Positions 25,741-34,011 of a stretch of 64,000 nucleotides of DNA are shown here, piece by piece. The translations under genes and the position numbers were made by a program. The notes beneath the pieces were generated by a model. It saw only the letters and a program-made list of their open reading frames with translations. It had not been told where the DNA came from and did no database searches. Positions within the stretch are counted from its first letter, which is position 1. Every line of letters begins with the position of its first letter. This DNA is from an uncultured Lachnospiraceae bacterium (GTDB taxonomy: Bacteria; Bacillota; Clostridia; Lachnospirales; Lachnospiraceae). The stretch spans positions 43,605-107,604 of the forward strand of contig CAJTPU010000014.1 of the NCBI GenBank assembly GCA_910578335.1, given 5' to 3'.

Positions 25741-25764
25741 GAAAGCATCAGGAGGTATCAGACA

Positions 25765-25944
25765 ATGAAAGAACAGAAATATCATATCTACCTGACCAAT
25801 CAGGAACGGTCAGAGATTATTGAGTCCCTAATTGATTTCAAAAACCTCCGTATGCAGCAAGGGAAATATACCGATGCCGTTGATGAGGTGTTGGTAAAGG
25901 TAATCCGTGCAAAAAAGAAGAAACTCAAAGTTGTCTACATTTAA
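25765..25944 (+). CDS. Small conserved ICE protein, paralog of the gene at 53213
   Basis: A 59-residue charged protein beginning MKEQKYHIYL, with an AGGAGG ribosome site. It aligns end to end with the 67-residue protein at 53213-53416: MKEEKNYIAL, then the shared TDAVDE core and a Lys-rich end followed by a KV[VI] segment. The pair marks both as ICE genes. The compact helical form could be a small DNA-binding or accessory protein, but I assign no function. It has its own promoter and terminator, so it is transcribed separately from parA. Confidence 0.8.
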   Translation: MKEQKYHIYLTNQERSEIIESLIDFKNLRMQQGKYTDAVDEVLVKVIRAKKKKLKVVYI

Positions 25945-25954
25945 ACATAGCTTG

Positions 25955-25993
25955 GGCTGCTTATTCCCCGCTTGGGGGTAAGCAGCCTTTTTC
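25955..25993 (+). terminator. Terminator after the first ICE gene
   Basis: GGCTGCTTA...CCCC pairs with GGGG...TAAGCAGCC, followed by TTTTT. Confidence 0.85.
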
Positions 25994-26017
25994 ATATTAT
26001 ATAGCCTTAAATCCTGT

Positions 26018-26051
26018 GCCGCTTTTCCGCTTTCGGAAAGGCGGCTTTTTT
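26018..26051 (+). terminator. Second terminator upstream of parA
   Basis: A 12-bp stem (GCCGCTTTTCCG with CGGAAAGGCGGC, one G-U) with a 4-base loop and six T. With the previous terminator it isolates the parA leader from the upstream gene. Confidence 0.85.
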
Positions 26052-26470
26052 GTTTTCAGAGGGTCACGAAAAAATTTTTTCAACTTTTTTTGAAAAACAC
26101 CCTGCCAAAAGCCGCCCCTAATTCAGAGTAAGTGAAGGGGTTAATTCCTGACTTCATTCAGGAGCTTCTTCGTGATCCTTGAAAATTGAATATACAGGCA
26201 CTTGGGACATTAGTTCTGATGATAGCCCGAAGATAGGTACGCCGTGACTGTTCCTTTTCGGAGCAAGAGCGAGAACCCCTGATCTGAAATTCGGTTTGCC
26301 ACCGGAACGGCGATGACAGTCAGAATGATAATGATACTTCTCTACGGAGCTGGCGGAGAACCCGGCAGAGGTGAGATCCCTATGAACACGGTGCAGCACA
26401 CCGTGACCCAAGTGTTTCCCGTAAGGCAAAAGCCGCCGCAGGGGGCGTTGAGAACAAATACTGCGGACAT
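26052..26470 (+). other. Structured non-coding region upstream of parA
   Basis: About 420 bases without a plausible gene; the short frames have no ribosome site or family features. It contains several hairpins, for example CACGGTG/CACCGTG at 26387-26405 and CCTGA/TCAGG near 26145, and GC-rich pairs between 26280 and 26440. It could be a long regulatory leader, a small RNA or an origin/partition region of the element. I see no consensus that decides. Confidence 0.4.
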
Positions 26471-26474
26471 ATAC

Positions 26475-26499
26475 ATAGCCGTCGATTTCAGGCGGCTAT
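26475..26499 (+). repeat. Leader hairpin shared with the one at 47526
   Basis: ATAGCCG/CGGCTAT forms a stem directly before the parA ribosome site. The sequence ACATATACATAGCCG with TCAGGCGGCTAT recurs before the DUF3848 gene at 47521-47562, suggesting a common regulatory element of two ICE modules. Confidence 0.55.
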
Positions 26500-26530
26500 G
26501 AAATCTACAAAGAAGGAGGAAAAGCGAAAG

Positions 26531-27361
26531 ATGCCAAACTGTAAAACCATAGCGATATGCAACCAAAAAGGCGGCGTGGGGAAAACCACCACGGCAGTAA
26601 ACCTCGGCATTGGATTGGCTATGCAGGGCAAAAAGGTACTTCTCGTGGATGCTGACCCGCAGGGCGACCTTACTACCTGCCTCGGTTGGCAGGACACGGA
26701 CAGCTTGAAGCAGACCCTTTCCAATAAGCTATCAGCGGTAATGCGGGAAGAACAGCAAGACCCGTTCTCCGGCATTCTCAGCCACGAAGAAAAGGTTGAC
26801 CTTGTTCCGTCAAACCTTGACCTTTCAGCGTTGGAGATGAGCCTTGTGACTGCAATGAGCAGAGAGAGCGTGATGAAAAACTATCTCAGCCAAGTGAAGG
26901 ACAGATACGACTATGTACTGATAGATTGTATGCCGTCCCTCGGTATGATAACGCTCAATGCTCTGACTGCGGCGGACAGTGTGATTATTCCCGTGCAGGC
27001 ACAGTATCTCCCCGCAAAAGGTATGACGCAGCTTTTATCGACGATTGCCAAGGTGAAGAAGCACACCAATCGGAACCTGACAATCGACGGTATTCTGCTC
27101 ACGCTTGTAGACGGTAGAACCAATCTTGCTAAAAGTACGGTAGAAGCGCTGCGAGAGAACTTCGGTTGTCGGATCAGGATATACCGGACGACCATTCCCA
27201 TTGCCGTAAAAGCCGCCGAGGTTTCATCTAAAGGGAAAAGCATATACGCCTATGAGCCGAGCAGCACCGTGTCTAAGGCTTACACGGATTTTACGAAGGA
27301 GGTGTTAGCCGATGGCAGGCAGAAAGAGCGACTTCACGCTTCCCACGAACACACTCGATGA
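26531..27361 (+). CDS. parA: ParA-family partition ATPase
   Basis: A 276-residue deviant Walker A ATPase: CNQKGGVGKTTT near residues 10-21, VDADPQGDLT and the ALIDCMPSLGMI-like Walker B region. The family moves or stabilises plasmids and ICEs together with ParB. The start at 26531 begins directly before the conserved domain and follows GGAGG; an earlier ATG at 26498 lies inside a leader hairpin. It overlaps parB by 50 bases, showing coupling. It probably stabilises the excised circular element. Confidence 0.92.
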   Translation: MPNCKTIAICNQKGGVGKTTTAVNLGIGLAMQGKKVLLVDADPQGDLTTCLGWQDTDSLKQTLSNKLSAVMREEQQDPFSGILSHEEKVDLVPSNLDLSALEMSLVTAMSRESVMKNYLSQVKDRYDYVLIDCMPSLGMITLNALTAADSVIIPVQAQYLPAKGMTQLLSTIAKVKKHTNRNLTIDGILLTLVDGRTNLAKSTVEALRENFGCRIRIYRTTIPIAVKAAEVSSKGKSIYAYEPSSTVSKAYTDFTKEVLADGRQKERLHASHEHTR

Positions 27362-28262
27362 GCTGTTCTCTACGCAAGAGGAACGGGATGATGCTAAGCT
27401 CAGTAAAATCCGAGATATTCCCCTTGAGCTGATTGACGATTTTCCCGACCACCCATTTAAGGTACGGGACGACGAGGATATGATACAGCTTGTGGAGAGC
27501 GTCAAGGAGCGAGGAGTCATTACTCCGGCTACAGTCCGTCAGAAAGAGGACGGCAGATACGAGCTGATTTCCGGTCACAGGCGAAAACGAGCTTGTGAAC
27601 TTGCCGGATTTGAAGCACTCCGTTGCGAGGTCGTAGACCTTGACCGTGATGCCGCCACTGTGCTGATGGTGGAGAGCAACTACCAGCGGTCGCAGATACT
27701 TCCCTCAGAAAAGGCGTTTGCCTATAAAATGCGGCTGGAAGCGATGAACAGACAGGGACAGCGATCAGATTTAACTTGTGCACCAGTGGGGCACAAGTTG
27801 GATGGTGCAAAATCAAGAGATATTCTTGGCGATGAAGTTGGCGAAAGTCGTGAACAGATTCGCAGATATATCCGACTGACAAATCTTGTACCTGAACTGC
27901 TCGACCTTGTGGACGAGGGCAAAATTAAAATGCGCCCTGCGGTGGAGCTTTCCTATTTGGACGAGGACAGCCAGCGGGCGGTGGTTGATGAAATCGACCT
28001 GAACCAATGCACCCTGTCCCACGATCAGACCATTCGTATGCGGAAGTTCTTCACAGATGGAAAACTCACGCCGGAGGTTGTTTCCGCTATTATGGGCGAG
28101 GAGAAACCAAACCAGCGGGAGAAGATCGTCCTGCGTGGGGACAAGGTGCGAAGTCTGATCCCGAAAAATATCCCCGTGAGCCAAACGGAGGATTATGTGG
28201 TCAAAGCACTGGAGCATTACAGCCGTTTTCTTCGTCAGCGGGCAGAGCGTGACAGCCGATAG
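27312..28262 (+). CDS. parB: ParB-like partition protein
   Basis: A 316-residue ParB/Srx-domain protein: IPLELIDDFPDHPFKVRDDEDM, then GVITPATVRQKEDGRYELISGHRRKRACELAG (the ParB nucleotide-binding box with GHRR) and a helix-turn-helix region around LPSEKAFAYKMRLEA. The start overlaps parA. Its binding sites are not identified; a 9-bp inverted repeat lies about 150 bases downstream of the stop. Confidence 0.92.
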   Translation: MAGRKSDFTLPTNTLDELFSTQEERDDAKLSKIRDIPLELIDDFPDHPFKVRDDEDMIQLVESVKERGVITPATVRQKEDGRYELISGHRRKRACELAGFEALRCEVVDLDRDAATVLMVESNYQRSQILPSEKAFAYKMRLEAMNRQGQRSDLTCAPVGHKLDGAKSRDILGDEVGESREQIRRYIRLTNLVPELLDLVDEGKIKMRPAVELSYLDEDSQRAVVDEIDLNQCTLSHDQTIRMRKFFTDGKLTPEVVSAIMGEEKPNQREKIVLRGDKVRSLIPKNIPVSQTEDYVVKALEHYSRFLRQRAERDSR

Positions 28263-28414
28263 GTACACGGAGTATGTTTCCTGCCGTCCCCTTCCTCACA
28301 CTCCAACCCCTGAGAACTTCCAGACTACCCGAAATAAACTATCTCCTGATTTATCTTTATCTCTCTAAGTTAAATCTATCTAAGAGCAAACGGAGTTCGC
28401 ACAATTCGAAAAAC

Positions 28415-28456
28415 TGCGTTTTGGCGGTATGATGAAAAGTTGCGCTTCAAAACGCA
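28415..28456. repeat. Inverted repeat downstream of parB
   Basis: TGCGTTTTG (28415-28423) and CAAAACGCA (28448-28456) flank 24 bases. It lies in the 248-base gap between parB and the lipoprotein gene, and could be a ParB site or a regulatory hairpin. No T tract follows. Confidence 0.5.
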
Positions 28457-28510
28457 CCTTTGTCGGAGCCGTTCTCATCGGGTAGAATGTTGTCGAAGGG
28501 AGTGAAGCGT

Positions 28511-29200
28511 ATGAAACCAAAAATCGCAGTTCTTTTACTCGCTGTGCTTCTGTGTCTGACCACGGGATGCAACAATGCCTTGCATATTGCAGAAACGCCT
28601 GACCCTATTTCTTCTTCGGACAGTAACATCGTCCCCAGTGAAGCGGAAACGGCTCAGGCAGAAAAGAAAACGGAGGTTGATCGTCCCCAAAGCACAGAAT
28701 CGCAAACGGATAGCCGTGCCGCAGAGTTCCCGGCAAGCGTATCGGAAAGTGACACCCAAACAACAGAGGTTCCCGATCAGGCTGACCACAGCACGGCAGT
28801 GCTGCCACAGCCGAGCGAACCTGAAAAGAAAACAGACGAGTCCGAACGCCGACCGGAAACCGCTGTACCATTCGAAAAAGAACAGCCCACACCTCCGGCA
28901 ACTGAGGAATCGACGCCACCGGAACCGCCGAAAGAAGAACCGACTGAGCCGGTCTTTGACATTGACTACTGGATCAGCTTTGCCAAGAGCTATGCCGAGA
29001 GTGTCGGTCTTACGCTGAACAGCGAAGCCGTGTACTGCTGGGACAATCCCATTGCCGCAGGTTCGCAATGCAAATACACCGAAAGGGACATCAAGGGTTA
29101 CTTAAGCCGCTACGCCAAAGATCCCGACATCACGGATGTTTGGATTTGGTATGAGCAGACCGGAACCGGTTCCTTTGAGGTGTATATCGGCTACGCATAA
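28511..29200 (+). CDS. Predicted lipoprotein
   Basis: A 229-residue secreted protein with a lipoprotein signal peptide (VLLLAVLLCLTTGC; the lipobox Cys is at about residue 20), a long Ser/Thr/Glu/Pro-rich flexible stretch (about 35-150) and a small folded C-terminal domain (DYWISFAKSYAESVGLTLN to VYIGYA). The start at 28511 follows AAGGGAG. Its position between parAB and the surface adhesin suggests a cell-surface role in mating, but no family is recognised for the C-terminal domain. Confidence 0.78.
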   Translation: MKPKIAVLLLAVLLCLTTGCNNALHIAETPDPISSSDSNIVPSEAETAQAEKKTEVDRPQSTESQTDSRAAEFPASVSESDTQTTEVPDQADHSTAVLPQPSEPEKKTDESERRPETAVPFEKEQPTPPATEESTPPEPPKEEPTEPVFDIDYWISFAKSYAESVGLTLNSEAVYCWDNPIAAGSQCKYTERDIKGYLSRYAKDPDITDVWIWYEQTGTGSFEVYIGYA

Positions 29201-29221
29201 CAACAAAATCAAATCACACTG

Positions 29222-29254
29222 AAACGCATCGTAAAAGTACGGTGCGTTTTTCGT
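29222..29254 (+). terminator. Terminator before the adhesin gene
   Basis: AAACGCATCG pairs with CGGTGCGTTT, followed by TTCG and TTTTC. It lies between the lipoprotein and adhesin genes, only 23 bases before the adhesin start, so it may act as an attenuator. Confidence 0.65.
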
Positions 29255-29276
29255 TTTCAAGGAGGTAATCAACACA

Positions 29277-32200
29277 ATGAAAACACATTTTTTCAAGCGA
29301 GGAATTGCAGGACTGCTTTCTCTCGTGATGTGCCTGTCTGCATTTATCGGACTTGGCACGACTACCGCCTTTGCCGCAGGAGAGCAAGCGGAAGTCTATC
29401 TCATTTCTTTTCCGAGAAGCGGAGATGCAAATCTCGACTACAGCGGTACTTGGGGACACTCCAATCTTCACTATATGAACGGTTGGTATTCCGGTGAGTC
29501 CAAGTACACTACCATTCGAGCAATGCACTCGTATGACGGTAATATCTGCTACTGCATTGAGCCGGGTACGCCGCAGGACACCGGCGACAGATACACCAGC
29601 AAGGATGAAACCTTTTGGGATAACCTCCCCTCGGATTTCAACAGCACCATTTCTCCCTACGATATGAAACTGTTCATCGGTCGTATTATGCAGTACGGCT
29701 ACACGGGACCGATCAGTACCTCTTGGCGTTCTCAGAACGCAAGCGATGCCGCAACACTGGCACAGGCGATGGCGACGCAGGTTCTTATTTGGGAAACCGT
29801 GGTCGGTGAGCGAGATGAGGACTTCAATCATATCAGTCCCGGCAGCTATGATGCCGTCAAGAGTGTTGTCAGCACAGCGCACCCTCTGTATAGCCAGTTC
29901 ATCAGCTACTACAACAGCATTGAAGCAAGCGTACAGCGTCACTCTGCTATTCCCAGCTTTATGGCGAAAACTCCCGGCAAGGCGCAGAATGTCGAGCTTG
30001 CTTGGAACGGCACGAACTACACCGCAACTCTGACTGACAGCAACAATGTCCTTTCCAATTATAGCTTTTCTGCGAATGAGGATGGCATTTCTTTCAGCGT
30101 CAGCGGAAACAAGCTCGTCATTACGGCGGCTACCGCACCCTCTGACAGCGTGAGAATTACTGCAAGCAAGTCCGGTGCAACCCGCCGAGGAATCATTACT
30201 TGGACGGATGGAAGATACGCTCCCGGAAGCGGTATTCAGGATGTCATCAGCTACGCCCAAGAGGTCAATGACCCCGTGCAGGCATTTCTCAATCTGAAGG
30301 TATCCTACGGCTCTGCTAAGATCATCAAGACCTCTGAGGACGGAAAGGTAGACAACCTTACTTTCACCGTTACCGGCAATGGCGTCAATCAGACCGTCAA
30401 GACCAACTCCAAGGGAGAAATTCAGATCGACAACCTGATGCCCGGCGTTTACACCGTGACCGAGATGGATTACGACAAATATGAGCCGCAGGAGTCCCGC
30501 CGTGTGACGGTGGTTTCCGGTCAGGTTTCTACCGTGACTTTCAACAACAAGCTCAAGCGTGGAGATTTGCAGATCGTGAAATCCTCGGAGGACAATCTCA
30601 ACGAGGGCGTGACCTTCCACCTTTACGGCACTTCACTCTCCGGCATTGCCGTGGACGAGTATGCCGTAACCGATGCAAACGGCGTGGCGACCTTTGAAGA
30701 TGTCCTCATTTCCGGTTCCACACCTTATACCGTAGAGGAAATGGACACTGCTGTTCGCTATGTTGTTCCCGAAGCGCAGTCTGCACCTATCAACTGGAAC
30801 GAGGTCACGAACCGCAGCTTCCTCAATACTTTGAAGAAGTTTTCCGTGACCGTTACCAAGAGCGACGCTGAAACCGGCAAGACGCAGGGTGATGCTTCTC
30901 TTGCCGGTGCTGTTTACGGCATCTATAAGGGTGAAACCCTTGTTGATACCTACACCACCGACAAAAACGGACAGTTCGTTACCAAGGAGTATATCTGCGA
31001 TAACGACTGGTCGGTGCGAGAGATCACACCCTCCGAGGGCTATCTGCTTGATACCACCGTCCATAAGGTCGGTGCAGAGCCGCAGCTTTATACCGTGGAG
31101 CATAATCAGACGGCAAATGATGTGACCGAGCAGGTCGTAAAGGGTAATATCGCCATCATCAAGCACACCGATAACGGTGAAACACAGATTGAAACACCCG
31201 AAAGCGGCGCAGAGTTTGCTGTGTACCTGAAAGCCGCAGGCAGCTACGAGGTTGCCGAGGACACTGAGCGTGATTATCTCACCTGTGATGAAAACGGCTT
31301 TGCCCAGACCAAGGATATGCCTTACGGCATCTACACCGTCCATCAGGTTTCCGGCTGGGAAGGCAGCGAGCTGATGCCCGACTTTGATGTGTTCATCTCT
31401 CAAAATGGGGCGACTTATCGTTACCTTATCAACAATGCCCCCTTTAACAGCTTCATCAAGATCGTGAAGCAGGACGCAGAAACCGGAAAGACCATTCCTT
31501 ACGCCGGTGCGGGATTCAAGATTTATGACCCGGACGGCAATCCCGTGACGATGACCTTCACTTATCCGACGCCCACCACTATTGATGTGTTCTACACCAA
31601 TGCGGACGGTTTCCTTGTCACGCCGGAGAAGTTGCCCTACGGCAAGGGCTATTCTATTGTCGAGGTACAGGCTCCCTACGGCTATGTCCTCGACGAAACG
31701 CCTGTGTACTTCGATGTCACGGAGGATAATTCCACAGAAGAAAGCGGGGTTACGGTAGTAAAAGTGGATAAGCCCAATATGGCACAGAAAGGCACCATCA
31801 CCGTGGGAAAAACCGGCGAGGTGTTCTTCGGCGTTTCCGTCATCGGCGGCGTAGATGAAAGCGGAAACGAACTGCCCACCATCTATCAGCCGCAGTATGA
31901 AAAGCGTGGACTTCCCGGTGCGGTCTATGAGATCATCGCCGCAGAGGATATTATCACGCAGGACGGCACTGTCCGAAATCAGAAGGGCGAGGTCGTAGAC
32001 ACCGTTACAACCGATGAAACCGGCACAGCGGTGAGCCGTGAACTCTACCTTGGCAAATATGAGGTGCGTGAGATCGCAGCACCCCACGGGATGGTGCTCA
32101 ACCCGGAACCCCACTGCGTCGAGCTTGTCTACGCCGGTCAGAGTGTTGCCGTAACAGAAACGGCGACTTCGTTCGAGAACGAGCGTCAGAAGGTGGAGAT

Positions 32201-33551
32201 CAGCCTTGTAAAGTCCATTGAGCAGAATGAGCACTTCGGCATTGGCACAAACGGTGAAATGAAAAACATTTCTTTTGGGCTGTTTGCCGCCGAGGAAATC
32301 GTATCTGCCAGCGGCACTTCCATTCCCGCAAATGGTCTTGTTGAGATCATCTCTCTGAATGAGGACGGAACGGCAAAGGGTAAGACCGACCTTCCTTTTG
32401 GAAGCTACTATGTGCAGGAGCTTGCTACCGACAGTCACTACAAACTCTCCGATACCAAGTATCCCGTAACCTTTGCGTATGCCGGTCAGGATACGGCAGT
32501 TGTAAAGATTGCCGCCAACGACGGCAAGACAATCGGAAATGATCTGATCTACGGTTCTGTTTCCGGTAAGAAGGTCGATGAAAACGGCAACGCTCTCGGC
32601 GGTGCGCTGATTGGACTGTTCCGCACGGATGATGGCGAGTTTACAAAGGAAAACGCTCTGATGACTACCACTTCTGCTAAAGATGGTAGTTTTTCTTTTG
32701 AGAACATTCCTTACGGCACTTGGTATGTCCGTGAGATCGAACAGCCCACCGGCTTCGTGCTGGATGACACCATCTATCCCGTGACCATCGGCGCAGACGG
32801 GCAGGTCGTGGAGATCGAAATCGTCAACAGGTATGTCCGTGGAAACATCCATCTGACCAAGGTGGATTCCGAATATCCCGACAATAAGCTGACCGGAGCG
32901 ACCTTTGAGGTCTATAAGGACAGTAATGCTAACGGCAAGCTGGACGATGGTGATGAACTGCTCGGCACACTGACCGAAAAGGAAAAGGGCGAATACAGTA
33001 TGAACGACTTGTTCCACGGTCGCTACTTCGTCAAGGAAACCAAAGCACCGGAGGGTTTTGTCCTCGATACCGGCGTGTATGAAGTGATGATCGACACAGA
33101 CGGCAAGACCTACGAGGTGGAGAACAAGGCAGGTGTCGGCTTCATCAATGATGCGATGCGTGGCAACCTGAAAATCGTCAAGACCTCCTCTGACGGCAAG
33201 GTCAAGGGCTTCGCTTTCCGCATTACCGGAGCAAACGGCTATGACATTATCCTTGAAACCAACGACAAGGGTGAGATCTTCATTGATGGGCTTCGCATCG
33301 GTGACTACACCATTTCTGAGGTGAGCAACTCGGCTTCTTCGATGTATGTCATCCCTGCTGATAAGAAGGCAACGGTCAAGATCGGCTCCACTACCATTGT
33401 GGAGATGCACAATGTTCTGCGTGATACGCCCAAGACCGGTGACACAACCAATCTGCCGCTGCTCTATGCCCTTGCAGGACTGTCCGCAGTGGGCATCGCT
33501 GTGTGCGGCGTTATCGGATTTAAGAAAAAGAAAAAGGAGGATCGTAACTAA
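29277..33551 (+). CDS. Thioester-domain, Cna_B-repeat surface adhesin with sorting signal
   Basis: A 1424-residue cell-wall protein. It has a Sec signal peptide (to about residue 34), then an N-terminal thioester domain: YCIEPG with Cys93 and ATQVLIWE with Gln168, the Cys-Gln pair that forms the reactive thioester. About ten SpaA/Cna_B-type repeats follow (from about 345 to 1375; [KR]G[ND]LxIxK starts and xVxExxxPxGYxLD ends), normally locked by Lys-Asn isopeptide bonds. The C-terminus has TPKTGD, a hydrophobic helix and KKKKKEDRN, a sortase signal. It probably attaches donor to recipient or host surfaces. A class B sortase at 59604 may anchor it. Confidence 0.92.
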   Translation: MKTHFFKRGIAGLLSLVMCLSAFIGLGTTTAFAAGEQAEVYLISFPRSGDANLDYSGTWGHSNLHYMNGWYSGESKYTTIRAMHSYDGNICYCIEPGTPQDTGDRYTSKDETFWDNLPSDFNSTISPYDMKLFIGRIMQYGYTGPISTSWRSQNASDAATLAQAMATQVLIWETVVGERDEDFNHISPGSYDAVKSVVSTAHPLYSQFISYYNSIEASVQRHSAIPSFMAKTPGKAQNVELAWNGTNYTATLTDSNNVLSNYSFSANEDGISFSVSGNKLVITAATAPSDSVRITASKSGATRRGIITWTDGRYAPGSGIQDVISYAQEVNDPVQAFLNLKVSYGSAKIIKTSEDGKVDNLTFTVTGNGVNQTVKTNSKGEIQIDNLMPGVYTVTEMDYDKYEPQESRRVTVVSGQVSTVTFNNKLKRGDLQIVKSSEDNLNEGVTFHLYGTSLSGIAVDEYAVTDANGVATFEDVLISGSTPYTVEEMDTAVRYVVPEAQSAPINWNEVTNRSFLNTLKKFSVTVTKSDAETGKTQGDASLAGAVYGIYKGETLVDTYTTDKNGQFVTKEYICDNDWSVREITPSEGYLLDTTVHKVGAEPQLYTVEHNQTANDVTEQVVKGNIAIIKHTDNGETQIETPESGAEFAVYLKAAGSYEVAEDTERDYLTCDENGFAQTKDMPYGIYTVHQVSGWEGSELMPDFDVFISQNGATYRYLINNAPFNSFIKIVKQDAETGKTIPYAGAGFKIYDPDGNPVTMTFTYPTPTTIDVFYTNADGFLVTPEKLPYGKGYSIVEVQAPYGYVLDETPVYFDVTEDNSTEESGVTVVKVDKPNMAQKGTITVGKTGEVFFGVSVIGGVDESGNELPTIYQPQYEKRGLPGAVYEIIAAEDIITQDGTVRNQKGEVVDTVTTDETGTAVSRELYLGKYEVREIAAPHGMVLNPEPHCVELVYAGQSVAVTETATSFENERQKVEISLVKSIEQNEHFGIGTNGEMKNISFGLFAAEEIVSASGTSIPANGLVEIISLNEDGTAKGKTDLPFGSYYVQELATDSHYKLSDTKYPVTFAYAGQDTAVVKIAANDGKTIGNDLIYGSVSGKKVDENGNALGGALIGLFRTDDGEFTKENALMTTTSAKDGSFSFENIPYGTWYVREIEQPTGFVLDDTIYPVTIGADGQVVEIEIVNRYVRGNIHLTKVDSEYPDNKLTGATFEVYKDSNANGKLDDGDELLGTLTEKEKGEYSMNDLFHGRYFVKETKAPEGFVLDTGVYEVMIDTDGKTYEVENKAGVGFINDAMRGNLKIVKTSSDGKVKGFAFRITGANGYDIILETNDKGEIFIDGLRIGDYTISEVSNSASSMYVIPADKKATVKIGSTTIVEMHNVLRDTPKTGDTTNLPLLYALAGLSAVGIAVCGVIGFKKKKKEDRN

Positions 33552-33643
33552 TGGAACCTAAAACCATCGTGGCTATCGTACTGGTAGCCTTTATCATCGG
33601 CGGCTTTATCTTCTTGCAGGTCAGAAAGAAAAACAAGAAGTAA
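33551..33643 (+). CDS. Tiny single-pass membrane protein
   Basis: A 30-residue protein, MEPK plus an 18-residue hydrophobic helix (IVAIVLVAFIIGGFIFLQV) and a Lys-rich tail. Its ATG overlaps the adhesin stop (TAATG) and GGAGG lies ten bases upstream, so translation is well supported. It is too short for standard gene finding. It may help membrane display or processing of the adhesin, by position only. Confidence 0.6.
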   Translation: MEPKTIVAIVLVAFIIGGFIFLQVRKKNKK

Positions 33644-33658
33644 GCTGATTATCCAAAG

Positions 33659-33686
33659 GGCGGAGCAAAAACTCCGCCTCTTTTCT
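33659..33686 (+). terminator. Terminator after the adhesin unit
   Basis: GGCGGAG/CTCCGCC stem with a CAAAAA loop followed by TCTTTTCT. Confidence 0.75.
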
Positions 33687-33707
33687 ACTACCCGAAGGAG
33701 GGATTCA

Positions 33708-34001
33708 ATGAATCAACAGAAAACGGTGGAAAGCCGTGTGCTCTCCATTTTGAAGGACTGTCCGAGAGCAAGGTTCGACGATATGATCCTCGTTATGCAC
33801 TACTACAACCGCTATGCGACTTATCTCAGAGCCGGCGAACTGCCTCTCAATGACCTTGCATTCAACTACAAAGTCTACGGACTGCCGTGCTTTGAAACCA
33901 TCCGCAGGGCAAGGCAGCGTGTGCAGTCACTTTTCCCTGAATATTCCCGCAGCGCCGACCCTGACGATGACAGTATGGTTATCATCATCGGCATTCTCTG
34001 A
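33708..34001 (+). CDS. Conserved ICE protein, unknown function
   Basis: A 97-residue basic, helical protein with pattern VESRVLSILKDCPRARFDDMILVMHYY and ETIRRARQRVQSLFPEY. The last part resembles a recognition helix, so DNA binding is possible. A GGAGGGATT ribosome site precedes it. It starts a run of tightly packed ICE genes leading to the giant methylase-helicase gene. The same size and place are typical of Tn1549-like elements. Confidence 0.7.
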   Translation: MNQQKTVESRVLSILKDCPRARFDDMILVMHYYNRYATYLRAGELPLNDLAFNYKVYGLPCFETIRRARQRVQSLFPEYSRSADPDDDSMVIIIGIL

Positions 34002-34011
34002 GGTAACGGCT

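Larger units (their letters stand above)
25569..25764. other. Chromosome-to-ICE junction region (left side)
   Basis: The left end of the element must lie between spoVT and the small ICE gene at 25765. The stretch carries a terminator at 25648 and a promoter at 25712. No direct repeat could be assigned as an attachment site, because the right end is outside the window. Confidence 0.45.

Noticed and set aside
26154..26429. 91-codon minus-strand frame in the parA leader
   Set aside because: No ribosome site and an atypical Pro/Ser/His-rich composition; the region is better explained as structured non-coding sequence.
26313..26501. 62-codon plus-strand frame in the parA leader
   Set aside because: No ribosome site, runs through the leader hairpin, and the composition is not protein-like.
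30633..33410. 925-codon open frame on the minus strand
   Set aside because: It is antisense to the adhesin repeats, has no ribosome site or family features and arises from the codon pattern of the real gene.
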